Made by a program: the position numbers and the translations under genes. A stretch of 64,000 bases of DNA from Dactylosporangium sucinum (GTDB taxonomy: Bacteria; Actinomycetota; Actinomycetes; Mycobacteriales; Micromonosporaceae), in NCBI RefSeq assembly GCF_014647515.1, contig NZ_BMPI01000018.1, positions 38,704 through 102,703 on the forward strand, read 5' to 3'. The notes beneath the pieces were generated by a model. The model saw nothing but the letters and a program-made list of their open reading frames with translations. It was not told the DNA's origin and ran no database searches. Below are positions 27,814 through 36,621 of the stretch, piece by piece. Positions within the stretch are counted from its first letter, which is position 1, and each line of letters begins with the position of its first letter.

Positions 27814-28830
27814 TCATGGTTCCGGGCGGCGCCTGCGGCATCGTTCCCTGCGGCGTCTGGGGCATCGCTCCGGGCGGCGTCTGGGGCATCGTGAAGGCCG
27901 GGTCCACGGGCTCGGCTGCATCGGTGACGTCGGCGCCGTGATGGTTCCCGTCACCGCCGGCGGCGGGGCGGGGTTCAGGGCGGCGGCCAGACTCGGGAAC
28001 ATGCTCGCCGACGCGGCCCGGACCTTCACCAGCTGCCGGGCCGCCCGGCGGTGCCGTTCGGCGAGCACGGCGGCCAGGTACGCCCAGCCCGGCACCCCGA
28101 CCGGCGGCGGCGGGGTCGTGCAGGCGGCGACCTCCCGGGCGAGCGCCTGGCCGAGCTGGGTGCGGGCCGGCTCGCTGATCTCGCGGTTGCGGGCGAGGAA
28201 GTGCCGCACCGCGAGGGCCAGGCTGTCGTCGAGCCCGGTCAGGTCGAGCAGCGCCGCCCAGCGGGCCAGCGGCGGCGGCATCGCGGGCACCCAGCCCCAG
28301 CTCGCCGGGGTACGTTCGTGGATGACGATGGTGCCGGCCGCCAGGTCGCCGAGGCGCTTGCCGCTCCGGTTGAGCAGGAGGGTGCCGAGGCTGGCCAGCC
28401 AGGTGATGACGGGCATCAGCAGCCCGGGCCACTCCAGCGCCAGCCCCACCAGCCCGCGCGTGAACGCGTGCCGGAACCGCACCGGCCCGCCGTCGTCACG
28501 CACGACGCGCAGCCCCATGGCGGCCTTGCCGGGGGTGCGCCCGCGGAGCAGAGTTTCCCAGAAGACGGGGTATCCCAGCAGTACCGTGGCGATCAACACC
28601 AGCGAGATCGCCTGCTGCAGTCCCAGGTCGAGCAGCCCCACGATCGACGTCGCCCACATGATCAGCGTGGCCACGATCATGAGCGCGAAGTACAGCACGA
28701 CCTGCAGCGCGATGTCGATCACCAGCGCGAGCACCCGCGAGCCGGCCCGCGCCACACGCACGTCCAGCTCCACGGCCTCGCCACTGACGAGCCGGTCGCC
28801 GGGAACCTCGGGGGCGGACGTGACGGCCAT
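27814..28830 (-). CDS. RDD-family membrane protein, with a probable frameshift near its 3' end
   Basis: A 338-residue protein whose first 150 residues form the RDD domain (ARAGSRVLALVIDIALQ with the R and D residues, then three spans). A soluble region follows (AWLASLGTLL, RSGKRLGDLAAGTIVIHE). The last 35 residues in this frame are a run of Arg/Pro with poor codon bias (WTRPSRCPRRRPER). In the adjacent frame, from about 27930 down to the stop at 27782, the DNA instead encodes repeats of MPQTPPGA type with normal GC3, so one base is probably lost or gained. Start ATG 28830 follows the RDD convention. The neighbours SpoIIM, DUF58 and MoxR match the conserved actinobacterial cluster (mycobacterial Rv3691-Rv3695). 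Confidence 0.75.
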   Translation of the reverse strand: MAVTSAPEVPGDRLVSGEAVELDVRVARAGSRVLALVIDIALQVVLYFALMIVATLIMWATSIVGLLDLGLQQAISLVLIATVLLGYPVFWETLLRGRTPGKAAMGLRVVRDDGGPVRFRHAFTRGLVGLALEWPGLLMPVITWLASLGTLLLNRSGKRLGDLAAGTIVIHERTPASWGWVPAMPPPLARWAALLDLTGLDDSLALAVRHFLARNREISEPARTQLGQALAREVAACTTPPPPVGVPGWAYLAAVLAERHRRAARQLVKVRAASASMFPSLAAALNPAPPPAVTGTITAPTSPMQPSPWTRPSRCPRRRPERCPRRRRERCRRRRPEP

Positions 28831-28919
28831 GGCGACCAGTGTCCTACAAGCACGCACTCCTGTGTTCCCGCCCGCTGCCGGTCTTCCCGCGGCGCGGCCT
28901 CGCGTTTCCGTGCCCTTGT

Positions 28920-29006
28920 GGTCTTCCCGCGCGTTTCTGGTCTTCCGCGCTTCTGGTCTTCCCGTGCTTCTGGTCTTCCCGCGCGTTTGTGGTCTTCCCT
29001 TGGGCG
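28920..29006. repeat. Degenerate tandem repeat, 16-19-bp units
   Basis: Five imperfect copies of a GGTCTTCCCGCGCGTTTCT-like unit start at about 28920, 28939, 28955, 28972 and 28991, with a related copy at 28880. The array lies between the divergent RDD and SpoIIM genes. The reading frame of spoIIM would run through it only if an upstream start were used, which the codon usage does not support. Confidence 0.8.
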
Positions 29007-29087
29007 CCTGATCTCCCGCGCGGGTCCTCGACCTCGACGCGGACCGTGCGCCCCCTGCGTGTCGCGCGGGCCGTCTACGCTGCCGGG

Positions 29088-30083
29088 GTGGACCTGGACG
29101 CGTACGTCGCCGAGCACGGCGGTGAGTGGCGGCGGCTGGAGGAGCTCAGCAGGCGCCGTCGCGTGACCGCCGCCGAGGCCGACGAGCTCGTCGCCCTGTA
29201 CCAGCGCGCGGCGACGCACCTGTCCCTCGTGCGCAGCCGCTCGCCCGACCCGGCGCTCGTGGCCCGCCTGTCCCGCCTGGTCCTCACCGCCCGCAACGCG
29301 ATCACGGGCGCGCCCTCCTTCTCGTGGCAGACGATCGGCCGCTTCTTCACGACGACCTTCCCCCTGGCCGTGTACCGCGCATGGCCCTGGTGGTGCGGCG
29401 TCGCCACCGCCTTCTCGCTGTTCACGTTCGGCATGATGGCGTACATCGCCGCCAACCCCGAGGTGGCGAACTACTTCGTCTCCGACCGCGAGATCGCCAC
29501 CCTGGTCAACAGCGAGTTCGAGGGCTACTACAGCGAGTTCCAGCCCCAGAACTCCACCCTGCGCGTCTGGACCAACAACGCCCTGCTGACCGGCATGGTC
29601 CTGGCAGCAGGTGTACTGCTGGTGCCCGTCGTCTACATCCTCTTCCTCAACGCCCTGAACACGGGCCTGGTGGGCGGCGTCATGATCGCGTACGGCCGCA
29701 GCGAGGTCTTCTTCGGCATGATCATCCCGCACGGCCTCCTGGAACTGACCGCGGTCTTCATCGGCGCCGGCGTGGGCCTGCGCATCGGCTGGTCGTGGAT
29801 AGCCCCCGGCCCGTACCGCACCAGGGGCCGCGCCCTGGCCGACACCGCCCGCGAGGGCATGCTGGTGGCCCTGGGCCTGGTGGTCGTACTCCTCGTGAGC
29901 GGCCTCCTGGAGGGCTTCCTCACCCCGGCCCCGATCCCGATGCTCCTGAAGGACCTGGTGGGCGCGCTGGTCTGGGGCGCATTCCTGACCTACATCGTGA
30001 TCCTCGGCCGCCGGGCGTCGCAGAAGGGCGAGTCCACGGCCCTCCCGGAAGACCAGACCGAGGCCGCCCTCCCAACCGCCTGA
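29088..30083 (+). CDS. Stage II sporulation protein M-family membrane protein
   Basis: A 331-residue SpoIIM-like protein. An N-terminal helical region (RRLEELSRRRRVTAAEADE, residues 16-34) is followed by about six spans from residue 100. The FGMIIPHGLLEL motif typical of SpoIIM lies near residue 210. In Bacillus, SpoIIM is part of the DMP engulfment complex. In actinobacteria the family occurs in a cluster with RDD, DUF58 and MoxR proteins and has no established task. The GTG at 29088 avoids translating the tandem repeat upstream. Confidence 0.85.
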   Translation: MDLDAYVAEHGGEWRRLEELSRRRRVTAAEADELVALYQRAATHLSLVRSRSPDPALVARLSRLVLTARNAITGAPSFSWQTIGRFFTTTFPLAVYRAWPWWCGVATAFSLFTFGMMAYIAANPEVANYFVSDREIATLVNSEFEGYYSEFQPQNSTLRVWTNNALLTGMVLAAGVLLVPVVYILFLNALNTGLVGGVMIAYGRSEVFFGMIIPHGLLELTAVFIGAGVGLRIGWSWIAPGPYRTRGRALADTAREGMLVALGLVVVLLVSGLLEGFLTPAPIPMLLKDLVGALVWGAFLTYIVILGRRASQKGESTALPEDQTEAALPTA

Positions 30084-30204
30084 CCCACAGCAGCCACGCG
30101 CCCGGCACCGCGCCGCTCCCGCCCGGGCACCCGAGTGGGGTCGCTTCGCCCATTGCTCGCAAGATCGTCGCCTCCGCGCTCGAATCCTCAGGACCGGGTC
30201 GGCC

Positions 30205-30253
30205 CTTGTCAGCGGCGGCCCCTGTGAGAGGCGGCCGCTGTCAGAGGCGGCCG
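30205..30253. repeat. Three tandem 16-bp repeats at the end of the DUF58 gene
   Basis: CTTGTCAGCGGCGGCC-, CTGTGAGAGGCGGCCG and CTGTCAGAGGCGGCCG follow each other. The last unit contains the stop codon (30241-30243) and final codons of the minus-strand DUF58 gene. It lies in the convergent space after spoIIM. Confidence 0.7.
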
Positions 30254-31587
30254 GAGTGCTTCAGGGCTAAGTAATGGTCGGTCAGCCTGGAGGCGAACTC
30301 GTCCACCGGTGCGTCGACGACCTCGACCCCGTGGTGTCGCAGGGCGGCGGCCACGCGGTCGCGTTCGGTGAGGGCGCGCTGGGCGGCTGCGGCGGCGTAC
30401 ACGTCCGCCGGCTTCGCCGCCGGCCCGACGCGGGCCATCCGGGTCAGCTCCGGGTCGTGGACGGCCGCGACGATCACCTTGTGGCGGGCGGCCAGCTGCG
30501 GCAACACGGGCATGAGCCCCTCGCCGAGCGCGCCCGGCTCCAGCGCCGTGAACAGCACCACCAGGGCCCGCTTCCGCTCGCGCCGCAGCACCTCGCCGGC
30601 GACCAGCCCGAAGTCGGTCTCGACCAGCGCCGGCTCCAGCGGGGCCATCGCCGTCACCAGGCGGAACAGCAGCGTGCGCTTCTCGACGTTCGTCACCGAC
30701 GCGCGGACGGCGGTGTCGACGGCCAGCAGGTCGACCCGGTCGTCGGCGCGCGAGGCCACCGACGCGAGCAGCATCGCCGCGTCCATCGCGGCGTCGAGGC
30801 GCGGCTCGTCACCGATGCGCGCCGCCGAGGTGCGGCCCGTGTCGAGCACGCACACGAGCCGCCGGTCGCGCTCGGGCCGCCAGGTCCGCACCACGACGTC
30901 CGACCGCCGCGCGCTGCCGCGCCAGTCGATGGAGCGCACGTCGTCACCGAGCACGTACTCCCGCAGCGTGTCGAACTCCGTCCCCTGCCCGCGCCCGCGC
31001 GTCACCACCGACCCGTCGAGCACACGCAGGCGCGCCAGCTTCTCCGGCAGCAGCCGCCGCGAACTGAAGCGCGGATACACCCGCAGCGTCCACGGCGGCG
31101 TCAACGCGTCCGCGGTCGCGCGGGTGCTCTGCCGGTACGCCAGGCGCATCGGCCCATACGCCCGCACCGTCACCCGCACGGCCAGCCGGTCGCCGCGCCG
31201 CGTCGGGGTGAGCCTGGTGGTCAGGGCGACGGTCCGCCCCGACTCGATCCGCACGTCCTGGATCGCTGGCAAGGCCCCGGCGGAGGGCACCCACGCGTCG
31301 CGCACCTGCCCGGCGAACATCCGGTCGGATCCGTTCTGGACGATCAGCTTCACGACGCCCGACTCGCCGAGCCAGACGGCCTGGTCGCCGGTGCGGGTCA
31401 TCTTCAGCTGTCTCGGCGACGGGGCGCTCAGGGCGTCGACCACCGCGGCGGCGACGATCCCGAGCACGAGCAGCCCGGCGACCGACCAGAGCACCGCCGG
31501 GCTGATCCCGCCGTCCGTGACCAGCCCGACGATCGAGAGCAGCACCGTGCCCGCCGCGAGCAGCGCCGCCGGCCGCCAGGTGATCAC
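30241..31587 (-). CDS. DUF58 domain protein
   Basis: A 448-residue protein with two N-terminal spans (residues 5-50), a beta-rich region, the DUF58 signature EYVLGDDVRSIDWRGSARR (about residues 205-223), then a von Willebrand A-like fold (VCVLDTGRTS in the metal-site position). DUF58 proteins work with MoxR ATPases, probably as substrates or adaptors in assembling membrane or envelope complexes. The GTG start is used. A 136-bp gap separates it from the moxR stop, unlike the overlapping genes further upstream. Confidence 0.87.
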   Translation of the reverse strand: MITWRPAALLAAGTVLLSIVGLVTDGGISPAVLWSVAGLLVLGIVAAAVVDALSAPSPRQLKMTRTGDQAVWLGESGVVKLIVQNGSDRMFAGQVRDAWVPSAGALPAIQDVRIESGRTVALTTRLTPTRRGDRLAVRVTVRAYGPMRLAYRQSTRATADALTPPWTLRVYPRFSSRRLLPEKLARLRVLDGSVVTRGRGQGTEFDTLREYVLGDDVRSIDWRGSARRSDVVVRTWRPERDRRLVCVLDTGRTSAARIGDEPRLDAAMDAAMLLASVASRADDRVDLLAVDTAVRASVTNVEKRTLLFRLVTAMAPLEPALVETDFGLVAGEVLRRERKRALVVLFTALEPGALGEGLMPVLPQLAARHKVIVAAVHDPELTRMARVGPAAKPADVYAAAAAQRALTERDRVAAALRHHGVEVVDAPVDEFASRLTDHYLALKHSGRL

Positions 31588-31723
31588 GCCGCCACCGCCG
31601 CCGTCGGCGCGTGCCCGGCGGCCGCTCCGCTGCGAGCCGGAGCCGGGCTCACCGCTCCAGCTGACGCGCGGGCCATCGCTCGGGACACGGGTGGCAGGGG
31701 CCCGGTCGGCCTGGTCGGCTGGG

Positions 31724-32725
31724 TCATCGCGGCGTCGGGACGGTGGCCAGCACCGAGTCGAGGACGGCGTCGGAGGTGACGCCCTCGAGCTCCGCCTCGG
31801 GCCGCAGGCGCACCCGGTGCCGCAGCGTCGGCCGGGCCAGCGCCTTGACGTCGTCGGGCGTGACGTAGTCGCGGCCGGTCAGCCAGGCCCACGCCTTGGC
31901 CGCCGCGAGCAGCGCCGTGGCGCCGCGCGGGGAGGCGCCGAGCTCCAGCGACGGCGAGACCCGGGTCGTGCGGCAGAGATCCACGATGTACGCGAGCACG
32001 CCGTCCGCCACCGCCACCCGCTGCACCGCAGCCCGCGCGACCACCAGGTCGGCCGCGGTCGCCACGGCCTGCACGCCGGCGTCGCGGAGGCGGCGCGGGT
32101 CGAACCCCCGGTGGTGGGCCCGCAGCACCCCCAGCTCCTCGTCGCGGGTCGGCAGCGGCACGGTCAGCTTCAGCAGGAACCGGTCGAGCTGCGCCTCGGG
32201 CAGCGGATAGGTGCCCTCATACTCGATCGGGTTCTGCGTGGCGGCGACCAGGAACGGATCGGGCAGCGCCCGCGCCCGCCCCTCGACCGACACCTGCCGC
32301 TCCTCCATGACCTCCAGCAGCGAGGCCTGCGTCTTCGGCGGCGTCCGGTTGATCTCGTCGGCGAGCAGCAGGTTGGTGAACACCGGCCCCTCGCGGAACT
32401 GGAACTCGGCGCTGCGCGCGTCGAAGATCAGCGAACCGGTGACGTCGCCGGGCATGAGGTCGGGCGTGAACTGCACGCGCTTGGAGTCGAGGTCGAGCGC
32501 GGCCGCGATGGTCCGGATGAGCAGCGTCTTCGCCACACCCGGCACGCCTTCGAGCAGCACGTGGCCGCGTGCCAGCAGCGCGATGACCATGCCGGTCACC
32601 ACAGCGTCCTGGCCGACGACGACCTTGCCCACCTCGGCACGCAGGCGCCCGAGCGCGGCCCGGGCCTGCTGCGTCCCGGCGTCGGCCCCGGTGCCCTGGG
32701 TCATCGGAATGGCGGTGTCGGTCAC
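31724..32725 (-). CDS. moxR: MoxR-family AAA+ ATPase
   Basis: A 333-residue AAA+ ATPase. Walker A is GVPGVAKT (about residues 60-67), Walker B LLLADEINRTPPKTQ, sensor 1 in VAATQNPIEYEGTYPLPEAQ, and the arginine-finger region LDRFLL follows. The lid carries SPRGATALLAAAKAWA. MoxR proteins are chaperone-like ATPases partnered with VWA/DUF58 proteins. It starts with GTG overlapping the preceding stop by four bases, so it is coupled to the DUF4350 gene. Confidence 0.93.
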   Translation of the reverse strand: MTDTAIPMTQGTGADAGTQQARAALGRLRAEVGKVVVGQDAVVTGMVIALLARGHVLLEGVPGVAKTLLIRTIAAALDLDSKRVQFTPDLMPGDVTGSLIFDARSAEFQFREGPVFTNLLLADEINRTPPKTQASLLEVMEERQVSVEGRARALPDPFLVAATQNPIEYEGTYPLPEAQLDRFLLKLTVPLPTRDEELGVLRAHHRGFDPRRLRDAGVQAVATAADLVVARAAVQRVAVADGVLAYIVDLCRTTRVSPSLELGASPRGATALLAAAKAWAWLTGRDYVTPDDVKALARPTLRHRVRLRPEAELEGVTSDAVLDSVLATVPTPR

Positions 32726-34377
32726 CGTGACTCTCCTTCGAGTGGCGCGTGCGTTGCCGGGCCGGCTGATGCCTCGGTCGTGGATGGCCCACCGGCCGGC
32801 GCGGCCGGACCGGCGGTCGGTGCCGCGGCGTCATGCCCCGGTGCGGCCGGTCCGCCCGCCGCGGTGGCCGGTGACGTCGGCGCCGGGGACGACGAGGCTG
32901 GCGGTGAGGGCGCTGGTGGTGACGACGCTGGTGGTGACGAGGCCGACGACGGCGAGGCGTCGGCCGGCGATGACGGGGACGCGGCGGGCCGTTGCGCGGC
33001 GACCGCGTCCGCCAGCCGCTCGAGGCGGGTGGCCGCGGCGACGAGCTGGTCGTCGTCCAGCGGCGGCGGCCCGAACAGCGTCTGCTCGACCAGCTCGGCC
33101 GGCCAGCCGCTCTGCGCGGCGACCGCCTCGACGAGCGCCTGGCGCTCGGTCTCCGGCTCGAGCCGCAGCAGCCGGGACAGCCGCGCGACCGCCGCCTCGC
33201 GCAGCGTCCGCAGGGACTCGTCGCGTGCCCGCGCCCGCAGGTAGAGCCGGCCGCGCCCGGACACCGTCTCCGTCGCCCGGACGACGACCGGCAACGGCTC
33301 GACCACGGGCCCGCCGAGCCGGCGCGCCTGGGCGGCCGCGAGCGCCACGAAGATCGCGATGAGCAGCGCCGCCGCCACCTGTGACCACGGCGGGAACGCC
33401 TGCAGCAGCGGGTTGGGCGGCGCGTCGGAGTCGCCGTCGACGCCGCCCGCCTGCGGCTGGCCGCCCGACCCGCTGTCCTCGTCGCGGACGGGGAACTCGG
33501 GGTCGGCGGGCTCCCCGGACGCCGGCGGGCGTAGCGACGGCGGCGCGGCCGGGCCGCTGCCGAGGGACGGGTCCTTGTCGACGAGCGGCGGCGGCTCGTT
33601 GCGGTGCAGGTCGAGCCAGATCAGGGTGGGCGCCCCCGTCAGCAGCCCGGTCGCGAGCCGGGCGTTGCCGTGCTCGCCGATCCGGTCGTTGCGGAACGGG
33701 TCGGCCGACCCGACGACGACGATCCGGCCCGATCCCCGGGTCAGCACCACGAGCGCGCCGTCGTAGCAGCGGTCCAGCTCGCGCCCCCCGTCGGGGTCGA
33801 CCGGCCCGTACCGCGTGCGGCCGACCGCGGCCCGCCCCGCCTCGGCTGCGGGCGCGAAGCCGCACCCGGGCTCCGAGACCACGCTCGCATACTGCCGGTC
33901 GGTGCTGACGATCGGCAGGAAGCCCTCGTACATCGTCTTGGACCGGGGTTCGACCACGACCACGGTGGTCGACGACGGCAGCAGCTTCAGCATGCGCAGG
34001 TAATAGGGGTGCATCAGCTCGGGCGTGGTGATGAGCAGCGTCGCGTTGCCGTCGTGGGCGGACACGAGCGCGTCGGACGACTTCGTCCTGCGCTCGATCC
34101 GGACCCCGGCGTCACGCACGCGGCCGGCGAGCGTCGCCGCGCCGATGTCGGCCGTGCTGGACGGCGACAGGTATGCCTCGTCGTCCTCGTCCGGCTGCTC
34201 CAGCTGATACAGCAGCGTGCCGATCAGGATGAGCACCAGGACGATCGCGGGCGGCAGCACCAGTCGCAGCCACCGCCGGCTCCGCCGCGGCTTCGGCGGC
34301 GCCGCGTCCGGCGCGGTCGTCCCCGGTGCCTCGGCCGGCGCGTCCGGTGCCGACGGCGGGATCATCGCGGTCGTCAT
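32722..34377 (-). CDS. DUF4350 domain membrane protein
   Basis: A 551-residue protein. A short Pro-rich N terminus precedes a first span (about residues 37-60). The extracytoplasmic DUF4350 domain follows, with LLITTPELMHPYYLRMLKLL and DPFRNDRIGEHGNARLA. A second span lies at about 340-360, then a cytoplasmic part with LYLRARARDESLRTLREAAV. The last 110 residues are Ser/Pro/Ala-rich, with repeated SPPASSPPAPSPP. Its ATG overlaps the DUF4129 stop (ATGA). It fits the conserved cluster with MoxR. Confidence 0.83.
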   Translation of the reverse strand: MTTAMIPPSAPDAPAEAPGTTAPDAAPPKPRRSRRWLRLVLPPAIVLVLILIGTLLYQLEQPDEDDEAYLSPSSTADIGAATLAGRVRDAGVRIERRTKSSDALVSAHDGNATLLITTPELMHPYYLRMLKLLPSSTTVVVVEPRSKTMYEGFLPIVSTDRQYASVVSEPGCGFAPAAEAGRAAVGRTRYGPVDPDGGRELDRCYDGALVVLTRGSGRIVVVGSADPFRNDRIGEHGNARLATGLLTGAPTLIWLDLHRNEPPPLVDKDPSLGSGPAAPPSLRPPASGEPADPEFPVRDEDSGSGGQPQAGGVDGDSDAPPNPLLQAFPPWSQVAAALLIAIFVALAAAQARRLGGPVVEPLPVVVRATETVSGRGRLYLRARARDESLRTLREAAVARLSRLLRLEPETERQALVEAVAAQSGWPAELVEQTLFGPPPLDDDQLVAAATRLERLADAVAAQRPAASPSSPADASPSSASSPPASSPPAPSPPASSSPAPTSPATAAGGPAAPGHDAAAPTAGPAAPAGGPSTTEASAGPATHAPLEGESR

Positions 34378-34922
34378 GCCCCGACCTCCGCGGCGAGCCG
34401 GCGCATCCGGTCGTCGTGCTCCGCGGTGGCCGGACGCTGCCCGTACCAGATCTCGGAGAAGATGCCCGTCGCGCTGCGCAGCGGGGTGTCGAGCCCCGGC
34501 AGCGCGGCGCCCGCTGCCCGGGCGAGCTCGGTGACGGTCATGCCGGGCTGGTGCTCCAGCACCCGGCGCTCGACGAGCCCGCGGACGATGGCCCGCAGCC
34601 GCTCCCGGACCGCCTCCGCATAGCGCCCCTCGGCGGCCAGCCGGTCGGCCAGCGACATGAACGCGTGCGCCGGCAGCTCGGGCAGCTCGGCGTCGGGCTC
34701 CGGCTCGGTCTCGGGCGCCGGCACCACGGGGAGCTCGGCGTCCTCGTGCTGCACCCGCTTGCGCCGGCGCAGGAAGCCGGGCAGCCGCCGCGGCACCCAG
34801 GCGGGATAGAAGAAGTGCAGGGCGGCGAAGGCGACCGACACGGTGATCAGGATGAAGAGGAGCCAGGCCAGCGACAGCACGCTGCACACGTCCTGCAGCA
34901 GCTCGGACCATTCGCGGGTCAT
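34374..34922 (-). CDS. DUF4129 domain protein
   Basis: A 182-residue protein with one membrane span at about residues 15-40 and a cytoplasmic C-terminal helical domain (ADRLAAEGRYAEAVRERLRA, then HQPGMTVTELARAA), which is the DUF4129 signature often found at the end of transglutaminase-like proteins. Here it stands alone. It is coupled by ATGA overlaps to both neighbours, so the five genes from 35752 down to 31724 are probably translated as a unit. Confidence 0.82.
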   Translation of the reverse strand: MTREWSELLQDVCSVLSLAWLLFILITVSVAFAALHFFYPAWVPRRLPGFLRRRKRVQHEDAELPVVPAPETEPEPDAELPELPAHAFMSLADRLAAEGRYAEAVRERLRAIVRGLVERRVLEHQPGMTVTELARAAGAALPGLDTPLRSATGIFSEIWYGQRPATAEHDDRMRRLAAEVGA

Positions 34923-35752
34923 CGCGCCGCCCCCAGGATCGCCGAGCCGGCCAGGTCGACGGGCCGGCCGAGCCGGCGGATGCGCCCGATCGCGATGTCC
35001 AGGCCCTCGACCCGCATCCGGGTCTCCAGGTAGAGCACCGCGTCGATGCACGCGAGTGTCGCATAGGCCACCGCGTCGACGAGCACCCACAGCGAGAGCA
35101 TCAGCAGCGTGAACACGATCGTCCCCGGACGCACGGCGACCTGCAGCAGTCCGTAGGCCGTAGACCCCAGGACCAGCCGGATGGCGGCCCAGCTGCAGTA
35201 GCCGCCGAGCCGGACGGCCGCGCCGCGCAGGCCGACCGACGCCAGGCGGAACGACCGGCCCAGCGCCCGGGCGGGACCGATCCGGTCGACCACGAGCGCC
35301 GGCGCCGCCAGGCCGACCAGACCGAAGAGGAACAGCCAGGGCAGCATCAGGAAGAGCGCGGCGGGCAGCAGGATCGCGGCGGTCACCGCCGCCACCACCA
35401 GCAGCGCCGGCAACCGGCGCACCGCCTGTCGCAACAGGTGCCGCCAGCCGGCCGGCTGGCCGAGCAGGCCGGGTCCGGCGGCCACGCCGGCCAGCCCGCC
35501 GAGCAGCGCGAGGATCGCGCCCTCGCTGGCCAGCCCGGCGCAGAAGGCCAGCCAGGTCGGCCCGATCCGGTCGAAGCCGGGCAGGTGGAGCGGCGGATCC
35601 GTGCCGGCCCACGCCCGCAGGGGATAGAGGACGGCCTGCTCGCACATCGCCAGCACGGCGGCTGACACCAGGAGCAGGGGCCACTGCACGCGCAGCAGCG
35701 ACACCGCGGCGTCCAGCAACTCACCGAAGGTGAGGGGACGCATCGGTATCAC
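34919..35752 (-). CDS. Multi-span membrane protein of the MoxR/DUF58 cluster
   Basis: A 277-residue integral membrane protein with about six spans. The N terminus RPLTFGELLDAAVSLLR resembles the start of glycerophosphodiester-phosphodiesterase membrane-domain and DUF7544-like proteins of actinobacteria. No catalytic motif is present. The GTG at 35752 and the ATG at 35743 are both possible starts, and no clear ribosome site decides between them. It is the first gene of the minus-strand cluster and diverges from mtrA with about 160 bp between. Confidence 0.68.
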   Translation of the reverse strand: MIPMRPLTFGELLDAAVSLLRVQWPLLLVSAAVLAMCEQAVLYPLRAWAGTDPPLHLPGFDRIGPTWLAFCAGLASEGAILALLGGLAGVAAGPGLLGQPAGWRHLLRQAVRRLPALLVVAAVTAAILLPAALFLMLPWLFLFGLVGLAAPALVVDRIGPARALGRSFRLASVGLRGAAVRLGGYCSWAAIRLVLGSTAYGLLQVAVRPGTIVFTLLMLSLWVLVDAVAYATLACIDAVLYLETRMRVEGLDIAIGRIRRLGRPVDLAGSAILGAAR

Positions 35753-35912
35753 GGCCCGGGTGTCTTCCACGCGGACACCGTAGTAGGCCCGAGCGACAAA
35801 TTTGTGCCGATGGCCACCTGGGTCACGCAGCGTCGACGTGATCGACACGGAGGGGTACGGATCGCCCAAGATCGGCCGACGGGTTCCCACGTTCGGGCGA
35901 GGAGGTGAAATA

Positions 35913-36611
35913 TTGGACCGCATGAGAGCCCGTGTCCTGGTGGTCGACGACGACCCCGCCCTCGCCGAGATGCTCGGCATCGTCCTGCGCAGCGAAGGTT
36001 TCCTCCCCTCGTTCGTCGCGGACGGTGAGCGTGCCCTCGCTGCGTTCCGGGACACCCGGCCCGACATCGTGCTGCTCGACCTGATGCTCCCCGGGATGAG
36101 CGGGATCGACGTCTGCCGGTCCATCCGCGCCGAGTCCGGCGTGCCGATCGTGATGCTCACCGCCAAGAGCGACACGGTCGACGTGGTCCTCGGCCTCGAG
36201 TCCGGCGCCGACGACTACGTCATGAAGCCCTTCAAGCCCAAGGAGCTCGTCGCGCGCATGCGGGCGCGGCTGCGCCGGGGCGAGGACGTGGCACCCGAGC
36301 TGCTGACCATCGGGCCGCCCGGCAACCAGATCACCATCGACGTGCCGGCGCACACCGTCATGCGCGACGGCGACGAGGTCAAGCTGACCCCGCTGGAGTT
36401 CGACCTGCTGGTGGCGCTCGCGCGCAAGCCACGCCAGGTCTTCACCCGCGAGGTGCTGCTGGAGCAGGTCTGGGGCTATCGGCACGCCGCCGATACGCGC
36501 CTGGTCAACGTGCACGTCCAGCGGCTGCGCGCCAAGATCGAGCCGGATCCCGAGAAGCCGGAGATCATCCTTACCGTGCGGGGCGTCGGCTACAAGGCCG
36601 GCACCGGTTAG
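35913..36611 (+). CDS. mtrA: Response regulator MtrA
   Basis: A 232-residue OmpR/PhoB-type regulator. The receiver has the acidic pair in VVDDDPALAEM, phospho-acceptor D56 in DIVLLDLMLPG and the K in MKPFKPKEL. The winged-helix output domain has FTREVLLEQVWGY and ends with VRGVGYKAG. GGAGG at 35901-35905 is seven bases before the TTG at 35913 and sixteen before the ATG at 35922, so the TTG is chosen. MtrA controls cell-wall, division and development genes in actinobacteria, with MtrB and LpqB encoded next. Confidence 0.95.
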   Translation: MDRMRARVLVVDDDPALAEMLGIVLRSEGFLPSFVADGERALAAFRDTRPDIVLLDLMLPGMSGIDVCRSIRAESGVPIVMLTAKSDTVDVVLGLESGADDYVMKPFKPKELVARMRARLRRGEDVAPELLTIGPPGNQITIDVPAHTVMRDGDEVKLTPLEFDLLVALARKPRQVFTREVLLEQVWGYRHAADTRLVNVHVQRLRAKIEPDPEKPEIILTVRGVGYKAGTG

Positions 36612-36621
36612 GTCGTCGTTC

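Noticed and set aside
31588..31723. Small gene between moxR and the DUF58 gene
   Set aside because: The open frame has no ribosome site and no family resemblance, and its composition is that of a spacer.
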